From: Aradus depressus
Lineage: Eukaryota; Arthropoda; Insecta; Hemiptera; Aradidae
Direction: 5' to 3'
NCBI GenBank assembly: GCA_963662175.1
Contig: OY759220.1
Coordinates: forward strand, 47,464,136 to 47,528,135
DNA: 64,000 bases
Shown: positions 11,744 through 23,034 of the stretch, in pieces
Position numbering within the stretch: the stretch's first letter is position 1
Layout of the letters: every line of letters starts with the position of its first letter
The notes under the pieces: model-generated
Database searches by the model: none
Told to the model about the DNA's origin: nothing
What the model saw: only the letters and a program-made list of their open reading frames with translations
Made by a program: the position numbers and the translations under genes

Positions 11744-12677
11744 GACTTTTCCAGCTCTATGAATTAAAGGGACAGTTATGTAATTGGTGAGGAATTCGAT
11801 GTTGACTTTTCCAGCGGTATGAATTGAAGGGACAGTTATGTAATTGGTGAGAAATTCGATGTTGACTTTTCCAGCGGTATGAATTGAAGGGACAGTTATT
11901 TAATTGGTGAGAAATTCGATGTTGACTTTTCCAGCGGTATGAATTAAAGGGACAGTTATGTAATTGGTGAGAAATTCGATGTTGACTTTTCCAGCAGTAT
12001 GAATTAAAGGGACATTTATTTAATTGGTGAGAAATTCGATGTTGACTTTTCCAGCGGTATGAATTAAAGGGACAGTTATGTAATTGGTGAGAAATTCGAT
12101 GTTGACTTTTCCAGCGGTATGAATTAAAGGGGCAGTTATTTAATTGGTGAGAAATTCGATGTTGACTTTTCCAGCGGTATGAATTAAAGGGACAGTTATT
12201 TAATTGGTGAGAAATTCGATGTTGACTTTTCCAGCGGTATGCATTAAAGGGACAGTTATTTAATTGGTGAGAAATTCGATGTTGACTTTTCCAGCGGCAT
12301 GCATTAAAGGGACAGTTATTTAATTGGTGAGAAATTCGATGTTGACTTTTCCAGCGGTATGAATTAAAGGGGCAGTTATTTAATTGGTGAGAAATTCGAT
12401 GTTGACTTTTCCAGCGGTATGAATTAAAGGGACAGTTATTTAATTGGTGAGAAATTCGATGTTGACTTTTCCAGCGGTATGCATTAAAGGGACAGTTATT
12501 TAATTGGTGAGAAATTTGATGTTGACTTTTCCAGCGGTATGAATTAAAGGGACAGTTATTTAATTGGTGAGGAATTCGATGTTGACTTTTCCAGCGGTAT
12601 GCATTAAAGGGACAGTTATTTAATTGGTGAGAAATTCGATGTTGACTTTTCCAGCGGTATGAATTAAAGGGACAGTT
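11744..12677. repeat. 60-bp minisatellite, about 15.6 units
   Basis: Fifteen full units of exactly 60 bp plus partial ends, each containing GACTTTTCCAGCGGTATG and GACAGTTAT(T/G)TAATTGGTGAG. Substitutions are few and scattered, and there are no indels. The unit aligns with dispersed family B (compare 3768-3830). A long minus-strand frame through the array is only the repeat read through: 20 residues per unit with no flanking coding signal. Confidence 0.95.
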
Positions 12678-14908
12678 CCCGGGCATCTCGGCCAACAGGA
12701 GGCATGACCCCCAGCTCTCCGATCCGCTGTGGTCCCTTCTCAATTAGCATCATCGCTTTCTTTCGCAACATATAGTAATGGTGGTCTCAGCTTGGGTTGG
12801 TCGCCATTAAAATTACTTGAGTAATTTTAAAATTATTTAATCTAATTGCACCAATTTCTAAGGTTCTTTGAAGGGGCGGATAATAAACAAAACAGATAGA
12901 AGCGAATTACTATAATTTTTTATAAAGATTAACATTTAAAAATTTTACATAAAAACATAAAAAATATGAATTGCGAGTTTCATGGGTTATACTTAAAACC
13001 TATCACTTATCGTCCTCTATTGCGAATTCACTTTCTTTTATCATACGGGTTAGACAAATTTATAATTTAGAATTGATTTTAGGCATATTGGTATTTATTT
13101 AGTGTTAATAGAGAAAGTTGGAAGGTACTCAACCAAACATGATGTTCGAAGGAGTCTTCTCCCCGGGGTATTTAAAAAAAATACGGGTACGCGGTCTTGA
13201 ATCCAGTAATATCGTCTCCATCGAGCATCTCAGCTACCATGTAAATGATGCCTCCATACAATGAGATATTGTATCACCTCTCCTCTTCTAAGATACTGCA
13301 CTACTGTAACATTATAGATCAAAAACTGAATTTTGCTGTATAGCAAAAAGCAGGTGGTCCACCTGGAGTCGTAAAATCTCAAACCTTCCGAGTTGAAATT
13401 TCAAAAGAGACTCGTCTCCATTTTCTCTTCGGCTGACGTCCCCTCTCTCCTCTTCTTATCATTGCCACCTAACTCTTCTTGCTTTATTTTATGTCTTTAT
13501 TTTTATTTTTGTTAAGATTTATTTATTATTTTAATAAATGTAATTATATTTAAGGCTATTATTTCAATCATATAAGAAATTTATAAATGACAATGTATCA
13601 CTTCTCAGCCGTCAGTCGACATGAGACTGATTATAAATACATCGATTCTTTTACCATCATTATCTGTGTTTTCTTATCACAACCCCCCCCCCCCCCCCTT
13701 ACTATTCAAATAATACATGGGGCGGTTACTCGAACTGTCACAATATACATTTTTTGGATCGGAAGGATTGCTCCAGAACAAGTCTGTAAGCCAGTAGAAA
13801 ATAGTATGGACCAAGCTCGTCAGCCAAGCTCGTCAGTATCGAGGCCCTGTGATGTGGCAAAATGAAGGAGAAATTCACAGAGTAGTGGAGTCAACATCAG
13901 TAATAAACGGGGAAAAATGAATCTCCTCTAGGCCCCAATGAATCTTGAATTTCACAACTCTCTCCCCCCCCCTCCCCTTACTCAACAATATGATAGCCCA
14001 AGACTATCTCTCTCGCCTGTGGCTTTTCCCCCTTACATCAAGGCCGTTTCTGGCCTCTATGACGGCTATCGATTACTTCAATCGACGGATGCGCTAGGTT
14101 TATGGACTGCTTGCAAGCACTAACCTCGTTCAATAGTAGGATCGATTTTACCCAAGGCAAAACTGGCTTGCCCAAGTCTCTTATTTCCGTTACATGTAAC
14201 AATTTAACTGCACAAACTTCCTGTCACCAACCAGTTGGCGCGAATTGTATGAGGAAGTAAACCCTGCTTGAGGATAAAGTCAATGAACGAAATCAAATAC
14301 CCGACACGTCAAAAGTTATAGCCCAAGGAATCCCAGTTGCGCCATAATCACTCCAGTCTTGAATAAAATAAAATTATAAGGAGGAGCGACAGTGAATAGA
14401 TAATTGAAAAAAATGCTGTCTAGTGGAGGAATGTGTAATGAGGTGGGGGAATCCCCAGGGCGCCAACTCCAGAAAGTGTTTGGTGGGTACAGCGAAGGAG
14501 GGTGACGTCCACACCTCTTTCTCCCAAAATCCTACTTACGTCCATATATCTTCACTGACGGAGTCAAGGTCGCCTTACTCTTTCCTTCTGAATGGGGAAG
14601 TAGTGATTTAGATTAGTGTTTTTTTTATTTTTCTTCAGGTTCCTATTTTTGTCATACGATGAGGAAGTTGTTCCGAACACGTCAGTGGTAATTAAGATGA
14701 CGAGCATTCCCATCAGTGGTGTAACTACAGAGAGGGTTCGAGTGTCAACACTCCAGCGGCCCAAATTTTGAGTGGGAGGGGGCACACTTCTATATCTTTT
14801 TTTTTAGTAATTGCTTAAAAAGTTTTTAATCTTTATAAAACCAGGTAGCAGGTTACCCGGCGTTGACCGGTTATTAACTTCATGCAGATTAGTAATATTA
14901 TTCGCCTG
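12678..14908. other. Intergenic DNA, no gene recognised
   Basis: Contains a 16-base C run (13683-13698) and an ACCCGGCGTTGACCGGT motif (about 14853-14870) related to the CCGGCGTT repeats at 17829 and 18220. Short frames at 13587-13865 and 14423-14785 have no recognisable domain. Confidence 0.4.
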
Positions 14909-14922
14909 GTTACCATGGTAAC
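14909..14922. promoter_or_regulatory. Perfect palindrome matching an RFX X-box
   Basis: GTTACCATGGTAAC is a perfect 14-bp palindrome that fits the RFX consensus (GTNRCC, AT, RGYAAC type). No gene start is seen nearby and perfect 14-bp palindromes occur by chance in windows this size, so a function is doubtful. Confidence 0.2.
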
Positions 14923-14959
14923 AGCATTACAAAGACGCAGTGAAACTGTTTGGTAATAT

Positions 14960-15545
14960 CAGTCGATGAACCACCGGCAAAGTACTTCCCCACAACGAAT
15001 TAATTAAATGTTTGCTCTCCCTCCAAAACCAATGTAACGTTTGGGCCAAATTAAAATAGGCAGTTATTAGGGTTTTTGGGTCGAGCCCTTATCCTTCTGA
15101 CCCCGCTTCTCTTTGCCCAATTTAGCAGAAAATTGATTGGTGCCGTGATATTCGGCTATTGCGTTTAAATATGAAATTCTGAGTCAATTCATTCATTATA
15201 AAGACAGTTATTAAAGTTTTTGTGTTAAGCCCGAACTCTAATCCCCCCCTTTTCTCACGTCGATTTGACTGAAAGTCAATAAGACTCGTTCTTATGGGGT
15301 TCTGTATACACATATAAAATTTTGTGTTAATATATTATATATATATACGTGTGTGTGAAGTCATCGTCTGCACACCCACACCCACACGTACACACACCGA
15401 CCGACAGACATATGTATATTTTTTCTTTAATTTTTGGAATCAGATGGAAACATAAAATTCCGCTTAAAATTAATCATTGAATTAGACCGATTATATAACT
15501 TCCCCTATACTTGGTATATCTGAGGAAGTGACATTTCAGGTCCGC
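14960..15545. repeat. Family B copies in both orientations
   Basis: Plus-strand piece near 14960-15030 (CCACCGGCAAAGTACTTCCC); minus-strand piece at 15476-15545, which read on the minus strand gives CAAGTATAGGGGAAGTTATA and AATCGGTC. No coding capacity in between. Confidence 0.55.
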
Positions 15546-15974
15546 AGGTTCGAAATGAAAATTCTTTTGTTTGCTAGCATTATGGCGTAAATTAACTAGG
15601 TTTAATTTTTTTCTGAATTGAATGGTGCTTAGAATGTATCCGTAAAAAATATGATTTTGAGTTAGAACGACTGTTTTATAAAATTTAAGAGATTTAGTTG
15701 TCATTTCGTTCATTATCAGTGACAGCGTTTACAGAATTTTCAACTAATATAACGGTCAAAGGACCCGGGTCGGAGCCCCTAATGTTGATATATAGTTACA
15801 AATTGATTTATTTTTACCTTTAGGTTATTTCATGCAATTATTGTTAACCTAAGATTTTGTACCCTTTACTTCTAGAACATATCCTAGTTTAATGTTTTTT
15901 GTAATAATTGATGTTTTTGTTCAGTTTACTCATTACATTGATACAAAATTACACATTGCTACTTATTATTAGTG

Positions 15975-16880
15975 TTTTTTTTTTTTCTCTCTTCTTTAAG
16001 GCATTTCGACCACGATGGTCATGGATGCCTGATGGATGCAGGTCTGTGGGGATCCGAGCGGGCTAATTTGGATAGGCGCAGATTAATAATAATAAAGGAG
16101 ATGTGTATGGAATAGAAAGTCTACGTGATGAAGATAATTTTGTTTTATAATTTAGATAAGAGGTTTGTGAATTGCTAGAAATGAAATTGTTGGGTAATAT
16201 GGAAGATATTATCGGATAGAATTTCGGAAATGTCCACCGCAAGGTTGCAATTTTCACGCTGGGGACTATATGCCATGCATTCAGTCAGAATGTGTCTGAC
16301 AGACAGTCTCACCCCGCAGCACTGACACAGAGGAGGTGGTTCCCGAGCCATCAGATATCCATGGGTCAGCCTGCTCTGCCCTCTACGTAACCGAGTTAAA
16401 ATTACTTCTTCTTTCCTTTTTTCTCTTATTGAAGTGTTCCAGACTCGAGTGGAGCTTTTGATGGTCCTTAGCTTATTATCCGTCATACCGAGCCACTGAA
16501 TCTGTCATTTGATCCAAACTCTTTCCTTGATGTAGGCAACGAAGTCACTTACAGGGACTTCGGATGTGGGTAGTCCTTCTAGTATGGCGCGCCTGGCATT
16601 CTTATCTGCTGACTCATTACCTGCAATTCGCAATGACTGGGATCCAGAGGAAGGTAACTGAAGTCTGGTTTCTTCTTAATGACCATAGGGCCATCAGTAT
16701 ATTTTGGACAAGGAGATCTTCTGAATACAGATTCCCCATGGCCAATAGAGCCGACAGGGAGTCACTGCAGACTATCAGTTGGCTTCCATTGGGGACAGAG
16801 ACGTTCAGACTCTTGCCAATAGCTAATAATTCCGCTGTCACGAGGAAGGAAGTCATCACTTATAGACAGACCTCTTAGAC
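15975..16880 (-). pseudogene. RNase H and C-terminal piece of a non-LTR retrotransposon
   Basis: On the minus strand, from about 16860, the text reads AELLAIGKSL, then a CSDSLSALLAMG block (RNase H acidic residues), then in a shifted frame IAGNESADKNARRAI, which is the RNase H C-terminal His/Asp region. After a TGA and another shift comes LTRLRRGQSRLTHGY with CQCCGVRLSVRHILTEC, the Cys/His tail seen at the C-terminus of RNase H-bearing LINEs of the I group. A T run at 15975-15987 looks like the poly(A) tail on the minus strand. Endonuclease and reverse transcriptase are absent, so this is a 5'-truncated, frameshifted remnant. The clade is inferred from domain order. Confidence 0.75.
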
Positions 16881-17592
16881 AATTCGATATTATTTTCAAT
16901 CAAACCGAACATATTCGTGCATTGTTCTAGACCCTAGAAAAAACTGTATGAACACCTCAGTTAGTTAGAGGATTGATGAGTCAACTGTCCTATAGAATGA
17001 GTTAGTGATCTATTGATCGGCTAGTAAGTTATGTTGTAAATATTTGGGTTAGTACAAGACTTGTAAATACGTTGTTGCTTTCAGCGTTTACTTGAGCCAA
17101 TTCTTCGTTGTGATTTAACTTTTTAAAGTAATTATTGTTGTGTTTTGTTGTCTAATGTGGTTTGTTTATTTTCGTTAAGCACAGTTGTGTGTTCACTCCT
17201 CACATTTGAACTCGTTCCCTCAGAAGTTGTAGATCTGTGACAATATTAAATGATAAGGAAATTGTTGATAATATTATGTTGACCTGAAAACAATTGAAAA
17301 AGGTAGTTTTTTTCGAAGACTGTTTAAACACTTGAACTGAAGTGTGCTATACTGCACCTGGGATCTGGGAATCCTCGCTGACTCCACCTTGAACCTTCCT
17401 ATCTCTGAAATCCCAAATTATTCATTACATTACTTTCCTTCTTGTCTTGAATCATTAATACAAATAGGCATTGGCTAAGTAGATTGTGGAGAATAAATTT
17501 ATTTCCTGAGTCATGGAGTGTAAAAAATCCAAAATGTGGTACGGAATGAGTGCAGCGTGAGGACAGGTGACTGAAGAATAAAAAAAAAAAAA
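16881..17592. other. Intergenic DNA
   Basis: No gene or repeat recognised. Confidence 0.35.
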
Positions 17593-17825
17593 GGGTGAAT
17601 CACCGGCAATTACCAATTTCTCCCTCCAAAACAAATCGACCGATTTGGCTGAAAAAATATAGATTCTTCTCATGAAATTCATTATATCGGTAGTTATCGT
17701 GACACAGACAGACATGCCGACACAGACAAACAGAGATATGGTTTTTTGTTTTCATGTTTTCTATTCAAGGAGTCGGAAAATACCCAACAAGTTTCCGACC
17801 TATTACGTAACTTCCCCTTTATTGA
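17593..17825 (+). repeat. Family B copy, longer form
   Basis: Contains GTGAATCACCGGCAATTACC, TCCCTCCAAAAC, a CGGTAGTTATCGTGACACAG block and a 3' part with GGAGTCGGAAAA and TACGTAACTTCCCC. The same tail recurs at about 52078-52150. This is the most complete example of the family in the window; function unknown. Confidence 0.6.
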
Positions 17826-17828
17826 ATA

Positions 17829-18350
17829 GCAATAATACCCGGCGTTGCTCGGGGAACTTTGACTTTTTCTCCAATATCTCGCATCCTATACAATTCTTCC
17901 ACAGTATACCTATTCATTATGTTACAATTTTCATTTATTCAAATGAATACGGTTTATAGTCCTCCAACGGCAGACACCCCAGCTAGTATCTGCTTTGCAG
18001 CGGCGGACTCCACAGCTAGTAGGCGCTTAGGACCCCTGGGCATCACACCACTTGTTAATGAGTTTTTGGTGTACACCCTCCCAATATATCTAAATCTGTC
18101 TATGGTTGACTATCATCATTTCTGGTTCCTGCCTGCCTACCGACATTGCTGTCCTAAATTGTTTTTCAGAAAATATGTGAAAACGGCACCACAATGCTCA
18201 CCTATATTCTACACTAGCAGTATTACTCGGCGTTACCCGGGGAACTTCGAATTTTTTCCATAATATCTCTCATCCGATTCCTAGGCATTTCTTCGACAGT
18301 ACATTCATGACGTTGCAATTTTCCATTCTTCACAACCAATTAGGCATATA
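17829..18350 (+). repeat. Two copies of a CCGGCGTT repeat
   Basis: Copy 1 starts at 17834 (AATACCCGGCGTTGCTCGG), copy 2 near 18222 (TACTCGGCGTTACCCGGGG). Both continue GAACTT..AATATCTC.CATCC and GTTGCAATTTTC-like text for about 130 bp. The family name is not known to me. Confidence 0.6.
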
Positions 18351-18700
18351 GTCAAATCCCGAAAAAAAGGTAATAATGTTTATTGCTTTGGTATGAAAAC
18401 AAATTTGAAGCCGAGCAGCGATGGTCATCGCAGCTAATGATTGCGGAGCAACAGCAGACCCTATCTAGTATGTGCTGAGCAACGCTTGGCGACCCAGTTA
18501 GTATGTGCCTTGCAACGGCGGACAACCAAGTTAAAGTGGTAAGTAGCGCTGGTGACCATAGCAAGTATTTGACGTGCGAAAATGGTCACCCAGGTGCTAT
18601 GTGCCGAACAACGGTGGCCACCCAGATAGTACGCTCTTAGGAACGCTGGGCGCCACAGCTAGTATGTTCCTTGAAACGGCAGACACACAAGCTAGTAAGT
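17960..18700. repeat. Degenerate GCTAGTAT-type satellite, copy 2
   Basis: Blocks such as CTTGCAACGGCGGAC, GACACCCCAGCTAGTAT and AGGAACGCTGGGC recur at irregular 30-35 bp spacing, best at 18400-18700. Strong divergence between units indicates an old array. The CCGGCGTT copy at 18222 interrupts it. Confidence 0.55.
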
Positions 18701-19070
18701 ACTTTTTTTTTTTTTTTTTTCTTTGTAAAAATACTGTTATGATTGAAACATAAAGATATGTTTACTTCCCCAACACTAAATGCTGGGGAAGGTATGTAGG
18801 AATTTCATGTTTGCCTATCTCCATATTCAAAATATAATAAACAATTCTGTCTGTCTGAGAACAGGTAACTCCGGATAGAATGAATGTATCAACACGAAAA
18901 TTTGTCTGTGAATCCAGAACCCTCTAGTGACGTCACCTATTGATTTTCAGCCAAATCGACCAAATGGAAAAGGGGCATTAGGGGGAGGTTTAACAATTAA
19001 TGGAGGATCCTCTGAATATGAAACATCAGCTATATTACTTATAGTAATATAAATATGTACCAGTATGATA
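18701..19070. other. Intergenic, repeat-derived DNA
   Basis: A T run, a short family B-like piece (ACTTCCCCAACACTAAATG) and a GCCAAATCGACCAAATGG block. No gene. Confidence 0.4.
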
Positions 19071-19230
19071 TCAGGTACTCGTTAAAGTTCCCACCCGAAG
19101 AGAATAGACCTGGGCAGGTAAAATGTTGGCTTCCCACAGTAGAGTCGGGCTCATGACTACGGCTCATGAGTGACGAAAGAGCGCTCTGATAGTAGGCGAT
19201 ATGATCTCGTAGTTAACAGCTTGCGTCTCG
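19071..19230 (+). repeat. SINE-A fragment
   Basis: Matches the central and 3' parts of the SINE at 36738-37082: ATCAGGTACTCGTTAAAG, CCCACAGTAGAGTCGGGCTC and GTGACGAAAGAGCGCTCTG. The tRNA-like head is absent. Confidence 0.75.
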
Positions 19231-19321
19231 AACGAAATTACAGGTGGGGTTCCATGAGACACAACGATTTAAAAGAAGTTTCAATTCAAAAGTATAATTG
19301 GAGTTTATTGGTTGCATTTTT

Positions 19322-19710
19322 TTAAATACAATTCTTATTGGATTTGGTAAAACAAGAAAGAGCCAACACGGAAGCCAACTTGACACATCGAGTCCCTGTT
19401 TTTTTCACAAATATGATCTTCCTGCAGCACCACGACTTCTGTTGTCTGGTATTTGTCGAATCCAATGGTCCAATCAGTGAGAAGCTGTACCCATGCGTTT
19501 TGTACAGCGACATCCAAGTGTCCAATCCCATTCTTTGTTTCTAACAGATATTCTGTAGATATTTACATTTTGATGTGTACCACTCACTGCTTCGAGCTCC
19601 AAGAAAGGAGGAGCCGTCACACCTGGATGTTGTTCGTCCCGTTGGGAGAACCTCTCTACATTGACCACTGGAGATACTCCGAAGCACCACATACTTCGTC
19701 CTTCCACTCA
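19322..19710 (-). pseudogene. piggyBac transposase fragment
   Basis: Read on the minus strand, one frame gives NVERFSQRDEQHPGVTAPPF and then NIYRISVRNKEWDWTL; after a frame change comes DVAVQNAWVQLL. This matches the C-terminal part of piggyBac/PGBD transposases, where an R-IS-R-KKW-W-L block is followed by an NAW motif. The expected GGVD-type block is missing, and three overlapping frames are needed, so the gene is broken. No terminal repeats were recognised around it. It is a different lineage from the piggyBac derivative at 28782-30182. Confidence 0.7.
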
Positions 19711-21024
19711 CATATCAAACCATATCAAACTTCCGTCTATCACCTGTTTAAAGACATCTTTTTTTCTTCAACAGATATTTTTTTTTTTTAGGAAGAGGAC
19801 ACAGTTGGATGGAATATGATATTATTATTTGAATAACGAGCGCGAATGTTTTCTCGCATTACTTCTAGTTTTCAAAGTTGTAGATTAGTAACTCTACTTA
19901 AGGCCAAATAAAGACAACATCTGTTGATATCCCGTGAAGTCTGCCGGAGGGACGAAGGAGGGAGCTGCTTCGAAAGAATTTGACATATTTTCTTAATATT
20001 TTCAACACAGATTTGTAGGTACTAATCTAGTCACAACTCAGCTCGAGGGGCTTCTTGTTTGTTGTTCTCTTATCAATATTTTAATATAGATACTTAAAAG
20101 GAAAAAAAAATATATTAAAAAATATAATAATGTAAATAACATTCAGGCGGAAGGAGCGTTAAGAGGCGTGAAGACAAAAATAGGTCTCATATTGAGAATG
20201 TAATGTGATACACAGAAAAACCGGGTTCCCTTGTTGACATTCCTAAGACATATAGAGATGGGTTCCTCAATCTTCAAAAACATTTAGACACTTATCTTTA
20301 CGTATATGTATATATAACTACATGTCTATCGATATGTACAATATACATACACAGGAGTCACATTCTTATTAGATCAAAGAATTTTCTCTGAAAATATGTT
20401 ACAAAAGTATATGTTAAGGACATATCTTTAATTTTTGCTAAGGAATCTTAATTTTCTATCATCATTTTTATTCAAGTATCAGGCACATGGTATCTCGAGC
20501 TGTCCATTTCAAACCTGTGCCTCCTCAAGGGGGAGAATCAGCCTTGCACACCTCGGCTGAGACTAGGGTGCTCTAGCCGCGAGGATAGTCGCAAGGTGGC
20601 GAAACGCCCAACGTCCAATATCTCTGTACCATTTCGAAATAATACTCGCCCGCCTAGAAGGAAACACGAATAAGAAGTCCCGGATGAAGCACCAGCCGAT
20701 CTGAAAGACCTTTTATTTACTAACTAAAACTATGTTGTTTCAGGAAAAAGAAATCACTGAAAAAAACTCCTCAAAAGATTGCCTGGAGGCATTCGCAACA
20801 ACCACAGGCTAGTAAACCTAGGGAGGAACAATCCCTCTCCGATTGAAGAGTGGAAGAAGGTGGTATACCTATCATTTTTCCTTTCATACCGGAAGGATCG
20901 ACACCGAGAAGGAAAAAGGCTCGGCTACGACAAGTTAACCGTAGACATACTAAACAAGGTAGTCTTGTTGTTGTTAAGACCTCTGTCTTTAAAGGTGTCA
21001 TCACAAAGCTCGGCTACGACAAGC
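19711..21024. other. Intergenic DNA; one GC-richer stretch
   Basis: 20490-21020 is less AT-rich and has overlapping short frames (for example 20850-21077) without recognisable domains. A CTAAC...TTGTTTCAG text at about 20718-20744 resembles a 3' splice site, so an unrecognised exon cannot be excluded. Confidence 0.3.
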
Positions 21025-21240
21025 GTCTGCCTGGATGTAGACGGATATTTGAAGATCTAGAGTCTGCCTGGATGTAGACGGATATTTGAAGATCTAGAGT
21101 CTGCCTGGATGTAGACGGATATTTGAAGATCTAGAGTCTACCTGGATGTAGACGGATATTTGAAGATCTAGAGTCTGCCTGGATGTAGACGGATATTTGA
21201 AGATCTAGAGTCTGCCTGGATGTAGACGGATATTTGAAGA
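21025..21240. repeat. 37-bp tandem repeat, about 5.8 units
   Basis: Units begin GTCTGCCTGGATGTAGACGG at 21025, 21062, 21099, 21136, 21173 and 21210. One unit has CTACC for CTGCC; otherwise they are identical, indicating recent expansion. Confidence 0.95.
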
Positions 21241-21994
21241 GCATTAGTATATATGAGGAGTTAAGAGGTAAAATCTACCACCAGAACCACTTGTATATTA
21301 TATGTGTACTTACATGTTTGTGAGGACCTGCCAACTTTCCCAGCCTTATCAGTTGACTATTTGTATTTCATTCATGATTCAACCTCTTTTTATTTGCGTG
21401 GTCTATTATTATAATATATTATATACTCGTACATATAAAAGTGTGTGAGTCAGTGATTATATCTGATAAGTATTTTGTAGTTAGCTTTGTTTTGTTAAAA
21501 TTGTTGTTAGCTTCATTTCTTTTCTGCAATTAAATTTATTATCTATTTGGTGATTCCAATTATTTGTATTCGTATTCAGGTGTGTGATTATTGAGAAATA
21601 AAAAAAGTATAGCTGCATCAAGGATAATCTATTCATCTAAACTCTTTTATTTCTTCGTTCAATTTTCAGATAAAATTGAATGGATTTTCTACATGCGATC
21701 TCCCGTGATAATAATGTTTCTTTAGACTACTCCAAAAGAGGATACTTAGATAATATTGAGGTTTTCTTCTTATTTGGACCCTGTTCTGTTCTTATGGATT
21801 TTGTCCCCTCTTTACTTTTGATATCCGAGACACAAAAATGTACTGATAGTCCGTAACACTATGTACCTACATCGGTAAGAACCCCGTATAGAGGTTGTAG
21901 TCCCGATTACGAACACGAGTATTACCTGGAGAGGACGTATTTATTTTTGACATATGAGGAAGTGCACAGATTTTGAACAGAAGTCATGTGAAGG
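21241..21994. other. AT-rich intergenic DNA
   Basis: No gene recognised. Confidence 0.35.
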
Positions 21995-22063
21995 ATGCTA
22001 AAAGTTGGATAGTTATATAACATACATAATATGTATGTTATATAACTATCCAACTTTTAGCAT
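21995..22063. repeat. Perfect 33-bp inverted repeat, 3-nt spacer
   Basis: Left arm 21995-22027, right arm 22031-22063, exact reverse complements with spacer AAT. A transcript would form an uninterrupted 33-bp hairpin. The arms themselves contain the palindrome GTTATATAAC. Confidence 0.97.
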
Positions 22064-22204
22064 ATATTATATCAGTGCCTATTTATCCCTGAGGCAAGGG
22101 AGGTAGCAGCCCCGAGCTCACGGGGCCCCCGTTCGATCAAAAGAATTAGACAGCGATAAATTCGAAAAAAGTTCCTTCTATCAGTTTCTAAAAGTGTATT
22201 TTGT

Positions 22205-22460
22205 GATCATTCTGAAAACTTCTATTTGTTTTTCTGGAAAGTTCGACAGATTTCTGTTAGTTTCTAAAAAGTTCTATTCGAATTGTGGATGAGTCACTGG
22301 ATTTTTCTGGAAACTTTATGTAGATTCTAGATTTTTTGATGGTTTCTATGATGTTCTATAGGATTTTTCTAGAAACTTCATGCACTTTCTAGAAACATGC
22401 AGGAAAATTTCATGACATTCTATAAGATTCTAGAATGTTCTGGTGTATTATATAAATAAT
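22205..22460 (+). promoter_or_regulatory. Cluster of heat-shock-element-like sites with TATA box
   Basis: Three perfect three-unit TTCnnGAAnnTTC sites occur at 22232-22244, 22367-22379 and 22428-22440. Near-perfect versions lie around 22210, 22316 and 22387. TATAAATA follows at 22451-22458, 11 bp after the last site. This is the arrangement of a heat-shock promoter read on the plus strand, but no coding sequence is recognised downstream. A repeat rich in TTCTAGAAA could mimic it. Confidence 0.35.
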
Positions 22461-22463
22461 TAA

Positions 22464-23034
22464 AAATAAAGTTGAGGATAAAATTGAAAAAATAATTCAA
22501 GAAACCCTGTATGAAGTCTGTTCAGGCCCCCCGAAAGTCCTAAAACGGCTTATATATACTATTATTATATATAATTATTCTACTACTATTTATATATATA
22601 TATTATTATAATACATTTGACACACACATACAACACTTGAACAGTACGCACCTCAATTATCTTAGAGGGGGCCTGTCGTTAATTTTGAATCTAGGCCATG
22701 CAAGGCGAACCACGATACAGAAGTAGAGGGACACCCATGCAAGGCGAACCACGATACAGAAGTAGAGGGACACCCATGTAACCTTACAGACAACCGTACT
22801 TGACTCATCTAAAGCAACTGGAAGCATGGTCTTATCACCAACTTTATTTTCCTTGTCGGAATTTGTATTTTTCAATATTATTTAATTTTTTTGTCGGGAG
22901 ATCCCAGTAATAGGTTTTGACCGGGATTCTCAGGTAGGTGTTCGTAATCTGGACATCAAATAATTTAGATTGCCATTACATTAAATGTGTTTGTTACAAA
23001 AATTAAAAAAAAAAATGTCGGCTATAGAGGAATT
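22464..23034. other. AT-rich DNA with a 39-bp duplication
   Basis: A 39-bp unit (CATGCAAGGCGAACCACGAT...) is present twice in tandem at about 22698-22775. No gene recognised. Confidence 0.5.

Noticed and set aside
11757..12743. A 328-codon minus-strand frame
   Set aside because: It is the 60-bp array read through; 20-residue repeats, no coding context.
20771..21077. Overlapping short frames as exons
   Set aside because: Open on both strands, no domain, and they run into the 37-bp array.
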